Position numbers and translations under genes: made by a program. A DNA stretch of 64,000 nucleotides, taken from Atrichornis clamosus. Lineage: Eukaryota > Chordata > Aves > Passeriformes > Menuridae. Position 1 is the stretch's first letter; each line of letters begins with the position of its first letter. The stretch covers positions 1-64,000 of the forward strand of contig WBMZ01000409.1 in assembly GCA_013400975.1 (NCBI GenBank). The letters run 5' to 3'. Positions 23,553-35,734 of the stretch are shown here, one piece after another. The notes under the pieces were generated by a model that saw nothing but the letters and a program-made list of their open reading frames with translations, ran no database searches and had not been told where the DNA came from.

Positions 23553-24993
23553 CTGTTGAAAGAGAAAGTCATCAAACCTTGGACTTGCAGTAAATGCAGA
23601 ATCCCTGTACTTTGACTTGAACAGGTTTTGTTTGGAATTGGGAAAGGATCAGTCCCAAGAATTTAGCGATCATAAATCAGGTTGCCAAATAATCTGAGCA
23701 ACACTGGGTTATTATTTGCTAGTAACCTTTTGGTAAGCCTAGATAGTATTTTCAGCCTCACCTTTGTATTGTTTGCACTGAAGGCACAGTTTAACTTCTT
23801 TCGTTCTTAGCTGTGAGTCTGATCTAATCACATGCTTCTAACAATTGATGTCTTAAGAAATCCCCAGGATTCACAAGACCCGGCAATTTCAAAATACAAT
23901 TCATAAAGCTAATTGCAATTCTTCATGTAAGTAGAACTAATTATGTCTATGTACTTGACCTTTAAACACCAGTTTTGTTTTCTCTCTGAGACTTTTGTGG
24001 TTTTAATTTCTTCACCTCTCTGTTTATTGTTCTTAATCAAATTGTGCCCTGAAGTGATTAAGATCTCAAATTAAGGTTTATACTTTAAGCATGTGATGGA
24101 AAGAAGAGGGTTAATGCAAACACTTTCAAGGCAATATTTAAAATATTTAAATTATTAGTTTGGCTGATTTAAATACTTCTTCAAAATATTAATAAAACAA
24201 ATATTGTATTATGCTGGTAGACAAGATCCAATGAGGAGAGCTTCTCTATAAAATTATTATAGATAATGTAATAGCAAGGTGCCTACCCTAATTAAGCAAG
24301 GTGTAAATCAAAAATACATAATGAAGAGTGTACTTGATTTTAAAAATCACTTTGAATAAGATAATGTCTAATCAGTAGCATAAGCAAGATTATAAAAAAA
24401 TCATTTAACATTGTGTTCTGGCAGCAGCCTTTGAAAAAACATTTCTGGTATCCTTCCCTGGCAGTCACTAAGTATTGGCAGCCTTGGCAAACTGGCAGGA
24501 AAGAGGATGCAGAAGTTACCTAATTTAAACATCTGAATCATTGTGTGTTGGTTTGGCCAATCTTTGCATCCTACCGTTGGGTTCTCCTGCACCGCCCATC
24601 ACGGCTGTACTGGGCATTGGGCTGGTGCCTGCAGCTCATGAATACTGCATTGCCTCCCCTCGTGTCATCTCACCTATCAAGATGGAAATGTGAAATTCCG
24701 TGCATGTGTGTCTCATCCTGCCTCTTACCATCATCGTAACCGTGAAGTGGTGTCAAAGAGGGGGAGGCTTGGACGGATGGATGCTTTTGGGCTGCTCTCC
24801 CTCCTGACCTGGTGCCTCCACTGGAAAGCTGACACCACTTGCTGTGGGCAAGTTGTAATATCGTTTGTTTAATAGGGTAAATCATGCTTTTATCACTGGA
24901 AATAAGATGTGGTGGAGACACGTTGTCATGGTTACTTAGCCATTTCCCCAGAGTCACAACACCAGTGTCCCGGAGGGGACATAATTCTATTTC

Positions 24994-25005
24994 ATGCATA
25001 TGCAT
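24994..25005. promoter_or_regulatory. POU-dimer MORE site
   Basis: ATGCATATGCAT is an exact match to the MORE element bound by homodimers of Oct-type POU factors, and it sits in a longer 14-bp palindrome (24993-25006). Finding this particular 12-mer by chance in 64 kb is improbable (well under 0.05). An X-box-like GTTGTCATGGTTAC lies about 60 bases upstream at 24922-24935. Together they suggest a possible enhancer; occupancy is inference only. Confidence 0.45.
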
Positions 25006-28000
25006 GAGGCTAGCAGGTGCTTTGGCACTTTAATTATATAATTTTTAAATGGCTAACTGTAAAATTGTGACAGAAACACAGAGTAAAAAGGATAAGAAAT
25101 GGACTTTGAAAGCAGGCAAGAGGATTGTCAAGAAAAGGAAAAAACCATCCAGGTTTCTGAAGGCCAATGCCAGAATTTAAAATAAATAAATATATTTCCT
25201 GATTAGGTAGGAAAGTCAAGGAGATATTGAAAATTAAAATCTCCAGATAGGAGAGCATGTGAAAGAAATTTTACAGAATTGATTTCTTTGATGAAATTTT
25301 TCCATAGGAAAGATACTCAGCTCATGGAAATGGCAACAAGAGTGGGAGTAAGAGAAACAAGATTTAATAAAATATTAATAACTCTTAAATAATTCAAAAA
25401 AGCCCCCCCAAACAACAATAAAACATGTAACAACAAAAGCTATTGGCAATTGATTGGTATCATCAGACGACTACTTTCCTGACTGTTCAAGAGGTTTTGT
25501 AAGTTAGTGCTTCGTTTAGCTGCTGTCTCCCCACATTACTCATAACCTACCTGCTCCTGCTGTCCCAGGTGTTAACAACTGTCCCTCAGCCTTTTCAGCA
25601 CAGTAATAGAAAGTAAACCAGCTTCAAGCCACACTGACTTATAAAGACAAAGATTTCCCAAAATATCCTCAGATATATCAGCTGCTGCGTAAGTACTGTA
25701 TATTTAAATATTATACAAACCTGTGCATGTTTATACAGGCAATTGATATTTAAACATCGGCTAATGTGTCCAACAGTAAGATGAAATCACAAAATCTGGA
25801 AAACCTCTGAATACTGATACCTGTTGGACATAAAAGGACCATGCTGAAAGAACAAGCCTTTACAGACGGTCCACCTTATAAATGTCTCCTAGCCCTGAAA
25901 CACAAAATTCGCTTTGATACCACTGATCACGTTAAGGATGTTTTGGACTTAATCAAAGATTTCTGGAGTTGACAGGCATAAACCTATTCACAGAAGGTGA
26001 ATAAGTCATGAAGAATTTTTCTGAGTAATGTCCTGCATCTTTTCACTCTTATAGAGGATTGAGGAACCATTATTTAATGTAAAATGTCAAAATTTCAAGT
26101 TCATTTTTTATTTGGTGGGATTGAAAATGAGACTGTTCACTGTTTTTGTGACTGACTTCGAGTCAGATGAGGCATTATTTTGTTTTGAGAACATTCACTT
26201 GGGATTTGAGATGGTTTTATTCTGTTACATGGATATATAGAGATTTATGATCTGTTTCTCTCTTTCTCTCCATTTCTCCTCCTTCCAACCTAGTTTTTGC
26301 CAAAATTGATATGCTTCCAAAAAATATTTTCCTTTTGACAGAAAATGGCATTTCAGTGAATGATTTTTCAGATCTTTTAACTCAGTCTGGTTTTATGTTC
26401 GCAAGCGTTTTTTTAAAAGAATCTTATCAGGTGCTGCTTTCACGGGCATTTGGCTCAGACACATTCGGCTGAGTACTGTAAGGTTGTTTTTAACTCAGGT
26501 CACCTCACAGGACCTGCAAACAGATTCAAGAAAAGGGGAGGAAGAAGCAGGGGTAGAAAGAAGCATGTGTTGCTTATATCGAGAAAAATGTTTGTGTAAC
26601 TGCAGGTTTTGATAGAGCAGTGATAACATGGCCTCTGAAACACTTCTGAAATGGAGTTGATTACACCCAGGTCCCTCTTTCCCCAATAACTGTTGTTCTG
26701 GAGTGAGTTCAGAAGGAAGAGGAGCCAAGCAAGTCACACGCAAGGTGAGAAACATCCATGATCAATTGAAGTGAGGACTGAACATGTTAAGAAGTGCTGG
26801 TTTTTTCCCCTTTTACAAGTTTGCCTAAGTGTTTATGCTCACCTGGAAAAGTTTCATGACAAAGTATGTTATACTGACACAGGTTTTGATACAGTCTAAG
26901 GCTCAGTGTTCATTGCAAGAGTTCTCCTCCAAAAAAAGAATCTCTGAAAATATATCAAGAAATATTCATTTTCTGGATGTTAGAAACATTTTTTCCCCCT
27001 CCATTGTGTACTTGAAGCCTAGGAGGTAACTTAGCTGTATTCTATGCAATTCTGGATAGTCAATGTAAGTGCACTGATGATATGGACACATACTGTAAAA
27101 TGTGTATGTTTAACACCGCCAGAAGACCAAAGGAAAACACTCTGAGATACACTGCACTGCTTTTCAGATAGAGCAGAAACTTCCTAAGGGGCTCCATTAT
27201 GGAACATACACACATTTAACCAATACCTTTGGAGAGAGGTGTATTAACATTTCTTTCATGGCAGTGCCGAATGCTAAATAGAGTCACATACTGATCAGTT
27301 TTAGAAGAGATTTCTACAAGGAAATGCTAAAAAAAGAAATCAGTTTCAGTTGCTAAGATAGATAGCCATTTATCAAAGGATTTCAGGAAAACCTGAGTGT
27401 TTTTAGCCACATTTCCTTGTGGTTACAGATGTATCGGGCACTGCCCAATCCCTTCTCCAACACGGCCCACACTTGGCTGGAAGTTACTGCCCTTAAGCTT
27501 TAGCAGTAGAGCTGCTCCTGCAACTCCTCCCTGCCTTGTGTGGGTCCAAAAGAGCCATGTTAACTGACTGAAACAGACCTTTGCTAGCACAGCTGTGTAT
27601 TAGTGAATCAGGTTAGGGACAGCTCATGCAGCCCCACTGAAAGGTCTGCAAAGGCACTGTGTTCCATCAGAGGCAAGGACTGGGAGATGGAGTGCTCTAA
27701 GGGCATGAATCCACTGAGCTGGCAAAGACCTGGGAACAAGGAACATGTCCATTGATTCTCCATGTAATTGCTCCAGAAGAATCATCATGATTCAGTGAAG
27801 AACTAAATGTATTTGTACATCCCTAAGATGAATGGGATGGAAGCTGAGTGAGTCCAGGGTGAAAGCTCTGTTGCTTTCAACAGAGCAGGATTTCCTCTCT
27901 TGTATATAAGTACTTTGCACAGTGGACCTTGGGACCCTCCAAGCAAAGTACAGTCAAAGACTGAATCCCTCTTGCAATGAGAAATGTGGGTCTTTGTGAC

Positions 28001-28139
28001 ACCAGAGCATCCCCTTCTGCTCCTACATGGGCCAAGTGGTCAACATGCCAAATACAAGACTTAAAAGAAATGGAAATCAAAACTACCCTCTTACATCTGC
28101 ACCAGCAAAACCACCCCAAGGGCTTATAGAAGCCCAGTT

Positions 28140-28335
28140 ACTACGGTATTTAGGCAGCTCTTGTATTTATCCTCAGAACTACTCCATGGGATGAGGCAGT
28201 GCTGCTAATTCTGAAGTACTGGCAGCTCAGTGGGGACAAATGGCTGCACAGTGACACACAAGTAGTTCATCATCAGGCCTCACTCTCCCATGGCTCAGTC
28301 TAATGCTCCCATGCTCAAGACGATGTCCCCTCTCA
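28140..28335 (-). mobile_element. MIR-like SINE relic
   Basis: The plus strand shows the reversed MIR order in decayed form: TTATCCTCAGAACTACTCCATGGGATGAGG (for CCTCACAAC-CCC-TGAGGTAGG), a GGGGACAAATGGCTGCACAG stretch, ACACACAAGTAG, and at the tRNA-derived end GGCTCAGTCTAATGCTCCCATGCTCAAGAC. Open frames here on both strands are by-products of the repeat. Divergence is heavy, so the limits are approximate. Confidence 0.5.
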
Positions 28336-29035
28336 CCACGTTTTACAAAGTGTTTTGCCTTGTGTGCATCGTGTTTTAACTGCATGAAAAGAGACCTGAC
28401 TACCACATTCAAACTTGCCCTAGAAATCTCTACTAATGCCAAAAATCACCACATGGAGTTTTTATGGAGCTACTCTTATGAGAGACACAAAAGATTGCTA
28501 TGATAGATAAAAGAAGAAAATGTTGCTGGAGAAGGATTGTGGGAAGCCAAAGCTTGACACTGATGAGGGACTGGGCTCCAGAAGGGGCTGGTCTCCAGAG
28601 GGGCCTTTCACAGCTCCTGAGAAAAAGGAGCTGGTGGCTGTTGCATATTGTCAGAATGGGCTGTTAGTTTTATACAGCATTTAACACCATCTGATGCTGG
28701 TTCCTGCCTGAGCTGCTCATGTGCTACCTCTCTGTATATACAACTGTCCTTAATTTTAAATTCAATCCTGTAAAGTCTTCAAAAAATTTGAGGTACAAGT
28801 GAAGAGTTTTGTAGAAGCAAAAGCAAAGCTAACTGGAGCATTTTGCTCTCCTATTGCTAGAAACTCAAAATAAATAGAACCGGAAAAAAATTGTCAGAAA
28901 AAGATCTTAGGAATTCCAATACCCTTGTGGCCTCTTGCCCGGTACATACCACCTCCAACAAGAGCTCAAGGATGTCTACTGAAAGAAGTACTGCAACCTC
29001 AACAAGCAATTTCTCCTATTTCATTACAGTCCTGG
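28336..29035. other. non-coding interval
   Basis: Unique-looking DNA between a MIR-like relic and the broken LINE. It could include the 3' untranslated part of that LINE (minus strand), but no CR1 tail signature is visible, so the boundary of the element on this side is unknown. Confidence 0.4.
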
Positions 29036-29225
29036 TTAGAAAGGATTCCTAAAGGCAAGACTGTTTCTATTACTCGACTCATTCACTAAGGATGTGGCAG
29101 AGCATTCTTGTGCCCTGCAACAACCTTTTACATATCTGAGGACTGGTGTGAAATCCATTCTTGGCCTTTTCTTCTTTAGATTAAACAATCTTAGATTTAA
29201 AAATCTTTCTTCCAAAGTCACCTTT
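29036..29225 (-). mobile_element. CR1-type LINE relic: C-terminal part of ORF2
   Basis: The minus-strand frame 29221-29117 reads LEERFLNLRLFNLKKKRP then VLRYVKGCC. This follows the well-known C-terminal CR1 ORF2 pattern YEERLRELGLFSLEKRRLRG then LKG, which lies beyond the reverse transcriptase. On the plus strand the text CTTTTCTTCTTTAGATTAAAC is the decayed form of the usual reversed CR1 CTTCTCTTCTCCAGGCTGAAC. It lies about 1.3 kb below the endonuclease piece at 30.6 kb in the same orientation and expected order, so both probably belong to one element that lost its central part. Confidence 0.7.
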
Positions 29226-29773
29226 TTCTCACTCCTTTCCTCCTCTGTGTTGGTGTTGTTTTGTTGGTTTTTTTAAAGTTGCCTCCCCTGTCCCTACGCA
29301 AGGCTATACACAGCATTTCAGCCAAGACATCAGTTCTGAGAAGAGATACAAGATTAATTTGTAGTGGAAAACCCAGGATTTTGGTTAAAATTGCACAGAA
29401 GTCTTACTTGTCACTTGCCATGTCATCCACTGCACTGCACTTAGGCAGACCTTTACAGGATTTCATGATAAATACTTTTGTTTTGATCATAAACCACTGT
29501 AATTGCAATGCAAAAAAATTCTTTATTTGCCCTGTAATCTCTTCTATCAGGTAGAAGACTGTCAAAACCTTGCAAAAGTCAAGGTGCGTATCATCTACAG
29601 ATTCCCATTACCCACAAGGCCCATTACACAGTCAGGAAAGAAAATAAGGCTCATTTGACATAGTATGATACATAAATATTGATTTCCAGATGCTTTACTT
29701 CTTACAGAATTTTTCTGAGGATTGAAGTTAATTTGACTTCTTCAGTAACTCAATTCCCCCTTTTGCTTAAGAA

Positions 29774-29795
29774 AAAAGCACAATGTTGTGCTTTT
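29774..29795. repeat. near-palindrome, 10-bp arms
   Basis: AAAAGCACAA and TTGTGCTTTT flank a two-base centre (TG). It lies inside the suspected LINE remnant. Arms of this length are near the chance expectation for the whole window, so only the structure is claimed. Confidence 0.4.
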
Positions 29796-29867
29796 CTAGC
29801 TATCTAGTTCTTCATTCCCTCTCCACAGGTTGTCAGGAACACTGCTAATGACTCTGAGAGAGCTTCA

Positions 29868-29919
29868 GACAGTCCTCTAAGTATCCCATACAAAATTAAT
29901 CAGACTCAGAGGATTTTTT
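29868..29919. repeat. 52-bp direct repeat, left copy
   Basis: This segment, beginning TTCAGACAGTCCTCTAAG and ending CTCAGAGGATT, matches 31712-31763 at 43 of 52 positions in the same orientation, without gaps. The two copies bracket the CR1-type endonuclease relic at a spacing of 1844 bases. They may be two copies of an unidentified repeat or traces of a duplication. Confidence 0.55.
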
Positions 29920-30555
29920 AAAAAATGAAGTTAAATGAATATCCTTTACCTACTCTTGCCCTCTTCTAGGGAAAAGTCTTTTTTTTTTTTGTTTCTGATT
30001 TTAATCATGCCAGTTGCATGCTCACAACTGACCTTTTAATTGATGAGGATGCAGGAACCCCACTTCACACACAAGCCTGCTCTGCATCCTATTTGCAACT
30101 TTTTCGCCTTGTGATCATTCATTTGCCACTGCTCTTGGCTTACCTGTTACTCCCAAAGCACATGAAGAACGATTTCTTCTTACCCTTGGTGCCGCTGTCT
30201 AATAGAGTTTCAGTCCGTGTTCCAGCTTTCCATGTTCTGTCCTTACATGCTCCTGGCAATATTTCATACTCAGTCCATGGCATCTGAGCATGTTTTTTTC
30301 CTCCTATGCACCCCATGCATGTGCTGGTCAGCCTGTTTCCTACTGCAGTTACTTCCCAGCACTGTCAAAGCCCCCTTGCTACCATGGAAAGCTGTTCTCT
30401 CTTGGTCAGCTCTGTGGCCAGTAGCCTTGGCCCTCCCACCATGAAAACACCTGAGGTATTTTTCTCTATAATTATTACCTATAAAATATTCAGGCGGTTT
30501 TAGTCTTCTCTACATGCCAGGCTTCCAGCAAGTAAATGAATCCAGGCTGAGGCAA

Positions 30556-30756
30556 CACCCCTCCTGTTTTCCCTTTGCCTGCTCTTCCTTTCATATTACT
30601 ATTCAAGTCATGTAAATTATCCCACCAAGACTCTGTTACGCCAATTAAGTCATAATTTTGATCTTGTATTAAGACTTCCTGCTCCACCTCTTTATCCCAA
30701 ATATTTCTTCTATTAGTATACAGACATCTAAAATATTCAGTGGATTGATTCACTAC
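30556..30756 (-). mobile_element. CR1-type LINE relic: endonuclease N-terminus of ORF2
   Basis: The minus-strand frame from 30753 downward reads STEYFRCLYTN, then YDLIGVTESWWDNLHDLN, then GKGKTGGV. This is the APE-type endonuclease start of CR1 ORF2 (family pattern CLYTNARS, YDLIGITETWWD-S-HDW, R-GGGV). The Asn of the YTN motif (residue 14 from 30753) and the Glu of the TEsWWD motif (residue 41), both catalytic in this fold, are kept, but the frame ends soon after at 30490 and the rest of the enzyme is absent. An ORF1-end-like piece lies directly upstream on the same strand. Confidence 0.75.
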
Positions 30757-30856
30757 TCTCCATGTCTCTCCTGTGACCCTATTTGAATACCAACACCTCT
30801 GATTTTTTAGGTCCCTATCAGGCTGCTCTTGTTTATGATAACTTTTTTTTTCCTAG

Positions 30857-30925
30857 TCAACCCCTCCCTCGATCCCGCTTTAAAGTCCTTCTAACTAGGT
30901 TAGCAGTTTGCTGGATCAACCGCAT
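30857..30925 (-). mobile_element. CR1-type LINE relic: possible C-terminus of ORF1
   Basis: Read on the minus strand the frame gives MRLIQQTANLVRRTLKR followed after five residues by a TGA at 30857-30859. The ANLVRRTLK stretch recalls the ANLIRRALN ending of CR1 ORF1 proteins, and the stop lies about 100 bases before the ORF2 endonuclease start, the expected place. The match is short and from memory, so it is tentative; position and strand support it. Confidence 0.4.
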
Positions 30926-31711
30926 GGAGCCAGTGCAGCAGAAAAACCTGAACACCTTCCAGTAGCATCTCAGGCTATGGCAAGCAGCACCCCTTCCTCC
31001 CCACACCTGCTTCCCTGAATAATAGATCCAGCAAAGAGCAAATCTCCTCTCTGTCCATCACAAAAGGGTCATCAACTTTCTCAGTTACTCTTTATTTTGG
31101 AGGAGAGCTGGCTACAAATCTCATATCTGGGGTCAGGTGTGTGACTTTTCCTTAGCACTAGGATTTAAATATCAGTTACTCCCTGCATAACATGCCTGCT
31201 CTTGATTTCATCTGCCTCAGGAGGGAGCCAACTCCTGCATCCCTACCCGTGGGGAAGCTGTTTCCTTCTCCACTGATGGTGCTGGTCCCTGCTCTAGCTA
31301 GCCAGTCCTTTTGTGCTTAGAGGTGTCCTCACACACTGCATCCTTGGGCCCTCCTGACTCCTTTCCCTGAAGCTCCCTGACTTGCCACCAAAGACACCCA
31401 GGGATACAGGCAGCTTTCCCATCTTCCCCACTGGAAGGGAGAGAGAGAGGCCCCATTCCTTGTAAAAGCAGCCGAATACAGGGTCTGAGACATCCAGGAT
31501 CAGCATTCCTCACTTGAGATGCACCTCCCTGATGCAGACCAAAGTTAAAGCCTGTCTTAGTGTATGCATGCAGCCAGACTGATCTTATTCCACCTTTACA
31601 CTGAGAGGTAGAGAGCTGCTCTTCTCTGGAAACGGGCTGGATGCTCTAGGGGGTAACTTCTGTTCACGGCCGTCAGCACATCAGCCTGGGCACAAACCCA
31701 CGGCGAGATGG
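30926..31711. other. interval upstream of the LINE relic
   Basis: GC-richer than its surroundings, with two overlapping 70-codon minus-strand frames at 31294-31513. A CR1 5' region could lie here on the minus strand, but no piece can be aligned with confidence. No exon is recognised. Confidence 0.35.
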
Positions 31712-31763
31712 CTTCAGCCAGTCCTTTAAATATCCTATACAACATTCATCATACCCAGAGGAC
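31712..31763. repeat. 52-bp direct repeat, right copy
   Basis: Partner of 29868-29919, 43 of 52 identical. Beyond the 52 bases the similarity fades but may continue weakly (for example CACTGAAG against AATGAAG). No target-site or LTR signature (TG...CA) is visible at either copy. Confidence 0.55.
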
Positions 31764-33420
31764 TAGAAAACACTGAAGAAGGGGGCCTTACTACTTTCAC
31801 ATCACAGCTAGCTCATCAAGCTGACTTGCTTGGAGTCCAGGCAATGTGAGTGCACGTCCCACTGCTTCTCTTCAGGCAGGCATGTTTAAAAAATACTCTT
31901 CTGCCTCATTTTTGCAAATGTAGAGGATGACAATCCCACCACTGCAGCCAGTCTTGTGATTTATTTTCCTCTCTAACTATATTATGTTCTAATGAAAGAA
32001 CATTTTGTTTAGCATATGAAATGGTAAATATCTCCAATCATAGGAAAACATACAATAGTTGCATTTTGTTATAAACAATGAGTACCCACCAGGAAAACAC
32101 TAGAAGAATGAAACCCTCTTCCTTTTCCTGTTGACTCTGTGCACTTTGCTTTCAGGCAAAATGTCATTTTCCTCCAAGACGTGATTCTCCATTCTTTCCC
32201 GGGACTTGCTATTGACATAAATTCCTACATTACTGTTATTCCTCTTATTGATTATGATTGCTGATACACATAAAGCTTATACCAGCATGCAGCTCTTCCA
32301 AAGGCAGTGGGAAAGTCCTCAAAAGAAACCTGATCACTCCCTCACAAAGGTGGGGGAAGGTGTGAAGGGCTAGCATTAATAAATGGGGTACCAATTGTAC
32401 AAGAACTAGTATAGTCTATGCACCTGTTTATCTGAATATGTTATTTTATACAGAATGGAGAATTTCTAACATTGTAGTTACTGCTGGAACTGAGTTGGAC
32501 AGATAAAAGTGATAATTATCATGTTCTAGAAATCCTTATTTTTGATGATGAGGTTTTTTAAGCCTATAACAACACACGGCTCCAATTGCAAAAGCTTCAA
32601 ATTGCCTCTTCAGTAGAAGCAGGGCTTTGATTTCATCTAATTTGACCCTTCCACAGCACTTATAAGTGCACTCCAGTGTGGCTAGAGATAAAAACTTTGA
32701 AATTTAAATGTGCAACTTGCAGCTGAGGTTGAATTTGCGAGCTAGGACACAGAGTACCTTTTGATGAGCAGCAGTTTTCATTACAGCTGTCAGAAAATAC
32801 CTCCCCATTAGGAAGCGATGAGTACATTTAATTCAAGTCCAACCCTTCCAACATCATCACTTACAGACACTCTTCTGCTCTGTGAGTGAGGTTCTAATAA
32901 TACACTGAGCCATGTGGGACACACCAGGGTGATTAATGCTTGGATGTGAACATGTACTGCACAGAGTATATATTTCCCCCTTAAATGAATATATCTGGTT
33001 TTCATTGATATTGAGGTAGATTTGCTCTGTACTTGCTCACATGAGGAAGCCTAGAACTGTGGGATCTATCATTCAGTAATAGCTCCTGATAACACTAACA
33101 CTTGGAACATGGCAAAGTAAAAAATGTGAATTCATATTCACTTTTAATAAACTGGGGTAATTAGTCAGTTGAAATGCAATAGAAAGTGACAGCCTGTGAC
33201 ACATAAAAGACTGCAGACTGACAAAGACAGAGCTATTCTTCATTGCACTAACATCCGTTTCTTCATCAACATTGAATTTTTTCAGTCTCTTGGCATTTCA
33301 ATTACATTATAAAATGAAGGGCTAAAATCCTGTCTCTGCATTTTTTCCTCTCCCCTTTGAAACTAAAGAGAAGAGGAAAACCCTCTCCTCAATTTGCTTC
33401 TGTATCCCCTGAAATTATGT

Positions 33421-33442
33421 CTGTGGGCCATGGCGCCCACAG
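33421..33442. repeat. GC-rich hairpin, 8-bp perfect stem
   Basis: CTGTGGGC and GCCCACAG flank CATGGC. It is one of the few GC-rich stems in an AT-rich region. No adjoining gene gives it a role. Confidence 0.4.
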
Positions 33443-35734
33443 TACCTGTGGTGTAAGGAAAGGGTGTTCAAGCCGTGGCTTCACGAGATGCTGCCACTAT
33501 GAAATCCCACCTAAGGGAACTGCCTGGAAGACAGTGAAAATGGGGCAAAATGGGTAAAAAAATCCTGGCTAAAATATTTATGATTAAAGCAAACATAACC
33601 ATGAAACTCAAGATGCTTTAAACACTCTTTTGCTGTTTACTGGCATCATCAGTATTTCCCTCCACATCCCCAGCTCTCAGCAGCTAAGGAGTGTCTAATG
33701 GGCCAATTGGATAACTCATTTCTAACAGAAGAGGATGTCACATTACGACATCACCTGCTCCCCTTTCCCCAGTGCTTCCACCCCTTCTTGCGCTTCCGGA
33801 TGCTGGGAGCTGGGGGTAGCAGCACAGTCGGCAGGGCAGTGACCTCACCACTGGGGATGTAGTCTCATGGTACTCTAACAGAGCAGGTCTGCCTTCCAGA
33901 TCACCTTTAGGGAGCAGCAGCGAGTGAGATAGCTCTGCCTAAAATATTCCTGGTTCTTAATGTCCTCTTTTTCATAATGACTTTAAGTAAGGTCCTCATT
34001 TGTGGACATAAATGCTGCTATCTTATAAAGAGATATGATGAGCAGCCACTCATATGAAATATGTCATTTCAGCATTTGGTGAGATCAAGCCTGTATAGAG
34101 AGAAGCAATACCTTTTATTAGATCACCTGGGACAATGGTCACAAACAGACCGGATTCCAGGCACAGGAGTCCTTCCTTGGGACTGCAACACCCTCACTCA
34201 CCTTGGAGCAGCCTGGTGACCAGAGCACTGTGACTCTTCCTACTCTTCAGGTCCTCCTAAAATCTTACCATAGGCCTCCAGCTGAGGAAAACAAGTGAGA
34301 AGAGAGTATTTTTACATGAAGAGCAAATGACATTTAAATCCTCTTTTTTAATGACTTACGAGCATTTTGCTGTGCAAAACCTCAGCTTGTTGACTGGTGA
34401 AAGATCAATAACTTACCTCCCAGGCATGCAATTTTGTTAATTTTTGTATATTGTTTTGAGAGCCTCAGATGGAAGGCACCAAGGCTGAGCTGTATAATTT
34501 TCTCAGAAGCCTCGTGGTCCCATTTGGTTCACTCCTATGTTAAAGCAGCTTTTAATTTCTCAGCTGTGGGGCTCAAATCTTAAAATACCCTAGCAGCCAG
34601 AAGGTCCCCTTTAAGTACCTGAATGAAAGGGTCAGATTTTCAACTCTTTCTAGTCTCCTGCAGTTCCTATTGTTTTAATAGAGGTGTGCTGTTCAAAAAA
34701 CTTAGCTCCCAGCTGTAGGCATGAGCACTTCTACTGCTGTGACCTAATACTTCACAGCACAGTCACTACTTCTATCACCTCAGTGAAAAATGGTTCTGGA
34801 GGGGATTTGTAGTCTAACTAGCATCCGTGGAAAATGGTGATGATCTGAACTGTCTTCACTGCCTACCTTAGAGTCTTATTTTCAGTGAAAAAGAAGTAAT
34901 CTTTGCAGAAGTGAAATAAGCAACCATATATTTTGAGTAGATCTTATGAGTCTCAGAGAAGATTAAATGCAAAAATATGATAGCAGCACTGTTAGAATTC
35001 TTAATTTGTAAACTGTTTTGTTAACAAGTACAGCCTCAAGGTGTTCCTCTCAGTCCTTCCATCTGTCCTTGAGGTGCTCTGCAGAAGGTGCAACCTGAGC
35101 GCTGTGACAGATTGCTGAAGGCACCTCTTATCTTTTCCGCTCTCTAACTGGACTTCTTATCTGGTCTGATATCTTCCTTCTATTGATAGTAAAATGTGTT
35201 TTTATAACTGCGTAAACAAAAATTCTGAATTTAAGCAGTCAGGGGTACGAGCTAGAACCTATGCTTATACATTTGAAATTCATTGCTTATAAATGGTTTG
35301 TTGGGTTCTTTTGAATAAAATTTACCTGTACGAATTAGTCTTTCAAAAGAGTCATGAACAGATTGGATCTGAAGTGCAGGCCGGTTCCTCAAGTGGCATG
35401 AAGTATTGTCTTGGGTATCAACACTGGTGAAATTAAATCATTTTGCACCAGCTGAGGGCTCTGCATTGGTCTTTTTACAACTCAGGGGACTTTTCACAGG
35501 TAGGGCTTTATTTTCACTTTGTTCAGCCAGCAATATTCATGATCAGAAATAGTGTTCCTTTGCCAGGTCACTACAGAAGTGAGATAAATGCACAGATGAT
35601 AATGAAGTCTTAATCATAGTTTACTTTTAACCCTTAGATTTTGTTCATTACCTCTTGAGTTACTCATTCTAGCAAATCACCTTGGCTCTGGCAGAAAATA
35701 CAAAGGAAATAAACTGGAGCCTGCTTTCACCTTA

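Larger units (their letters stand above)
23036..28139. other. non-coding interval with AT-rich, regulatory-looking stretches
   Basis: No exon recognised. It contains the hairpin at 23526-23552 and the MORE site at 24994-25005. Bases 23.87-24.40 kb are AT-rich with many TAAT/ATTA cores and no repeat, the texture of a conserved non-coding element, though conservation cannot be seen from one sequence. Bases 25.3-25.45 kb are A-rich. A block near 25776-25830 faintly recalls a reversed CR1 tail but is too short to call. Confidence 0.5.
29226..30555 (-). mobile_element. probable interior of the broken CR1-type LINE, unrecognised
   Basis: This interval separates the endonuclease and C-terminal pieces of what looks like one element. 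A complete ORF2 would have about 2.5 kb here, so at least half is missing. I could not find reverse-transcriptase motifs in it. It holds a 22-base hairpin (29774-29795), one copy of a 52-bp direct repeat (29868-29919) and an 11-base T-run near 29981. It may equally be later insertions or unrelated DNA. Confidence 0.3.

Noticed and set aside
25776..25830. AAATCACAAAATCTGG block resembling a reversed CR1 tail
   Set aside because: Only about 30 bases are similar and the following GGTTGGA and CAGCACTGCC blocks are missing.
27779..27793. GAATCATCATGATTC inverted repeat
   Set aside because: Six-base arms are common by chance.
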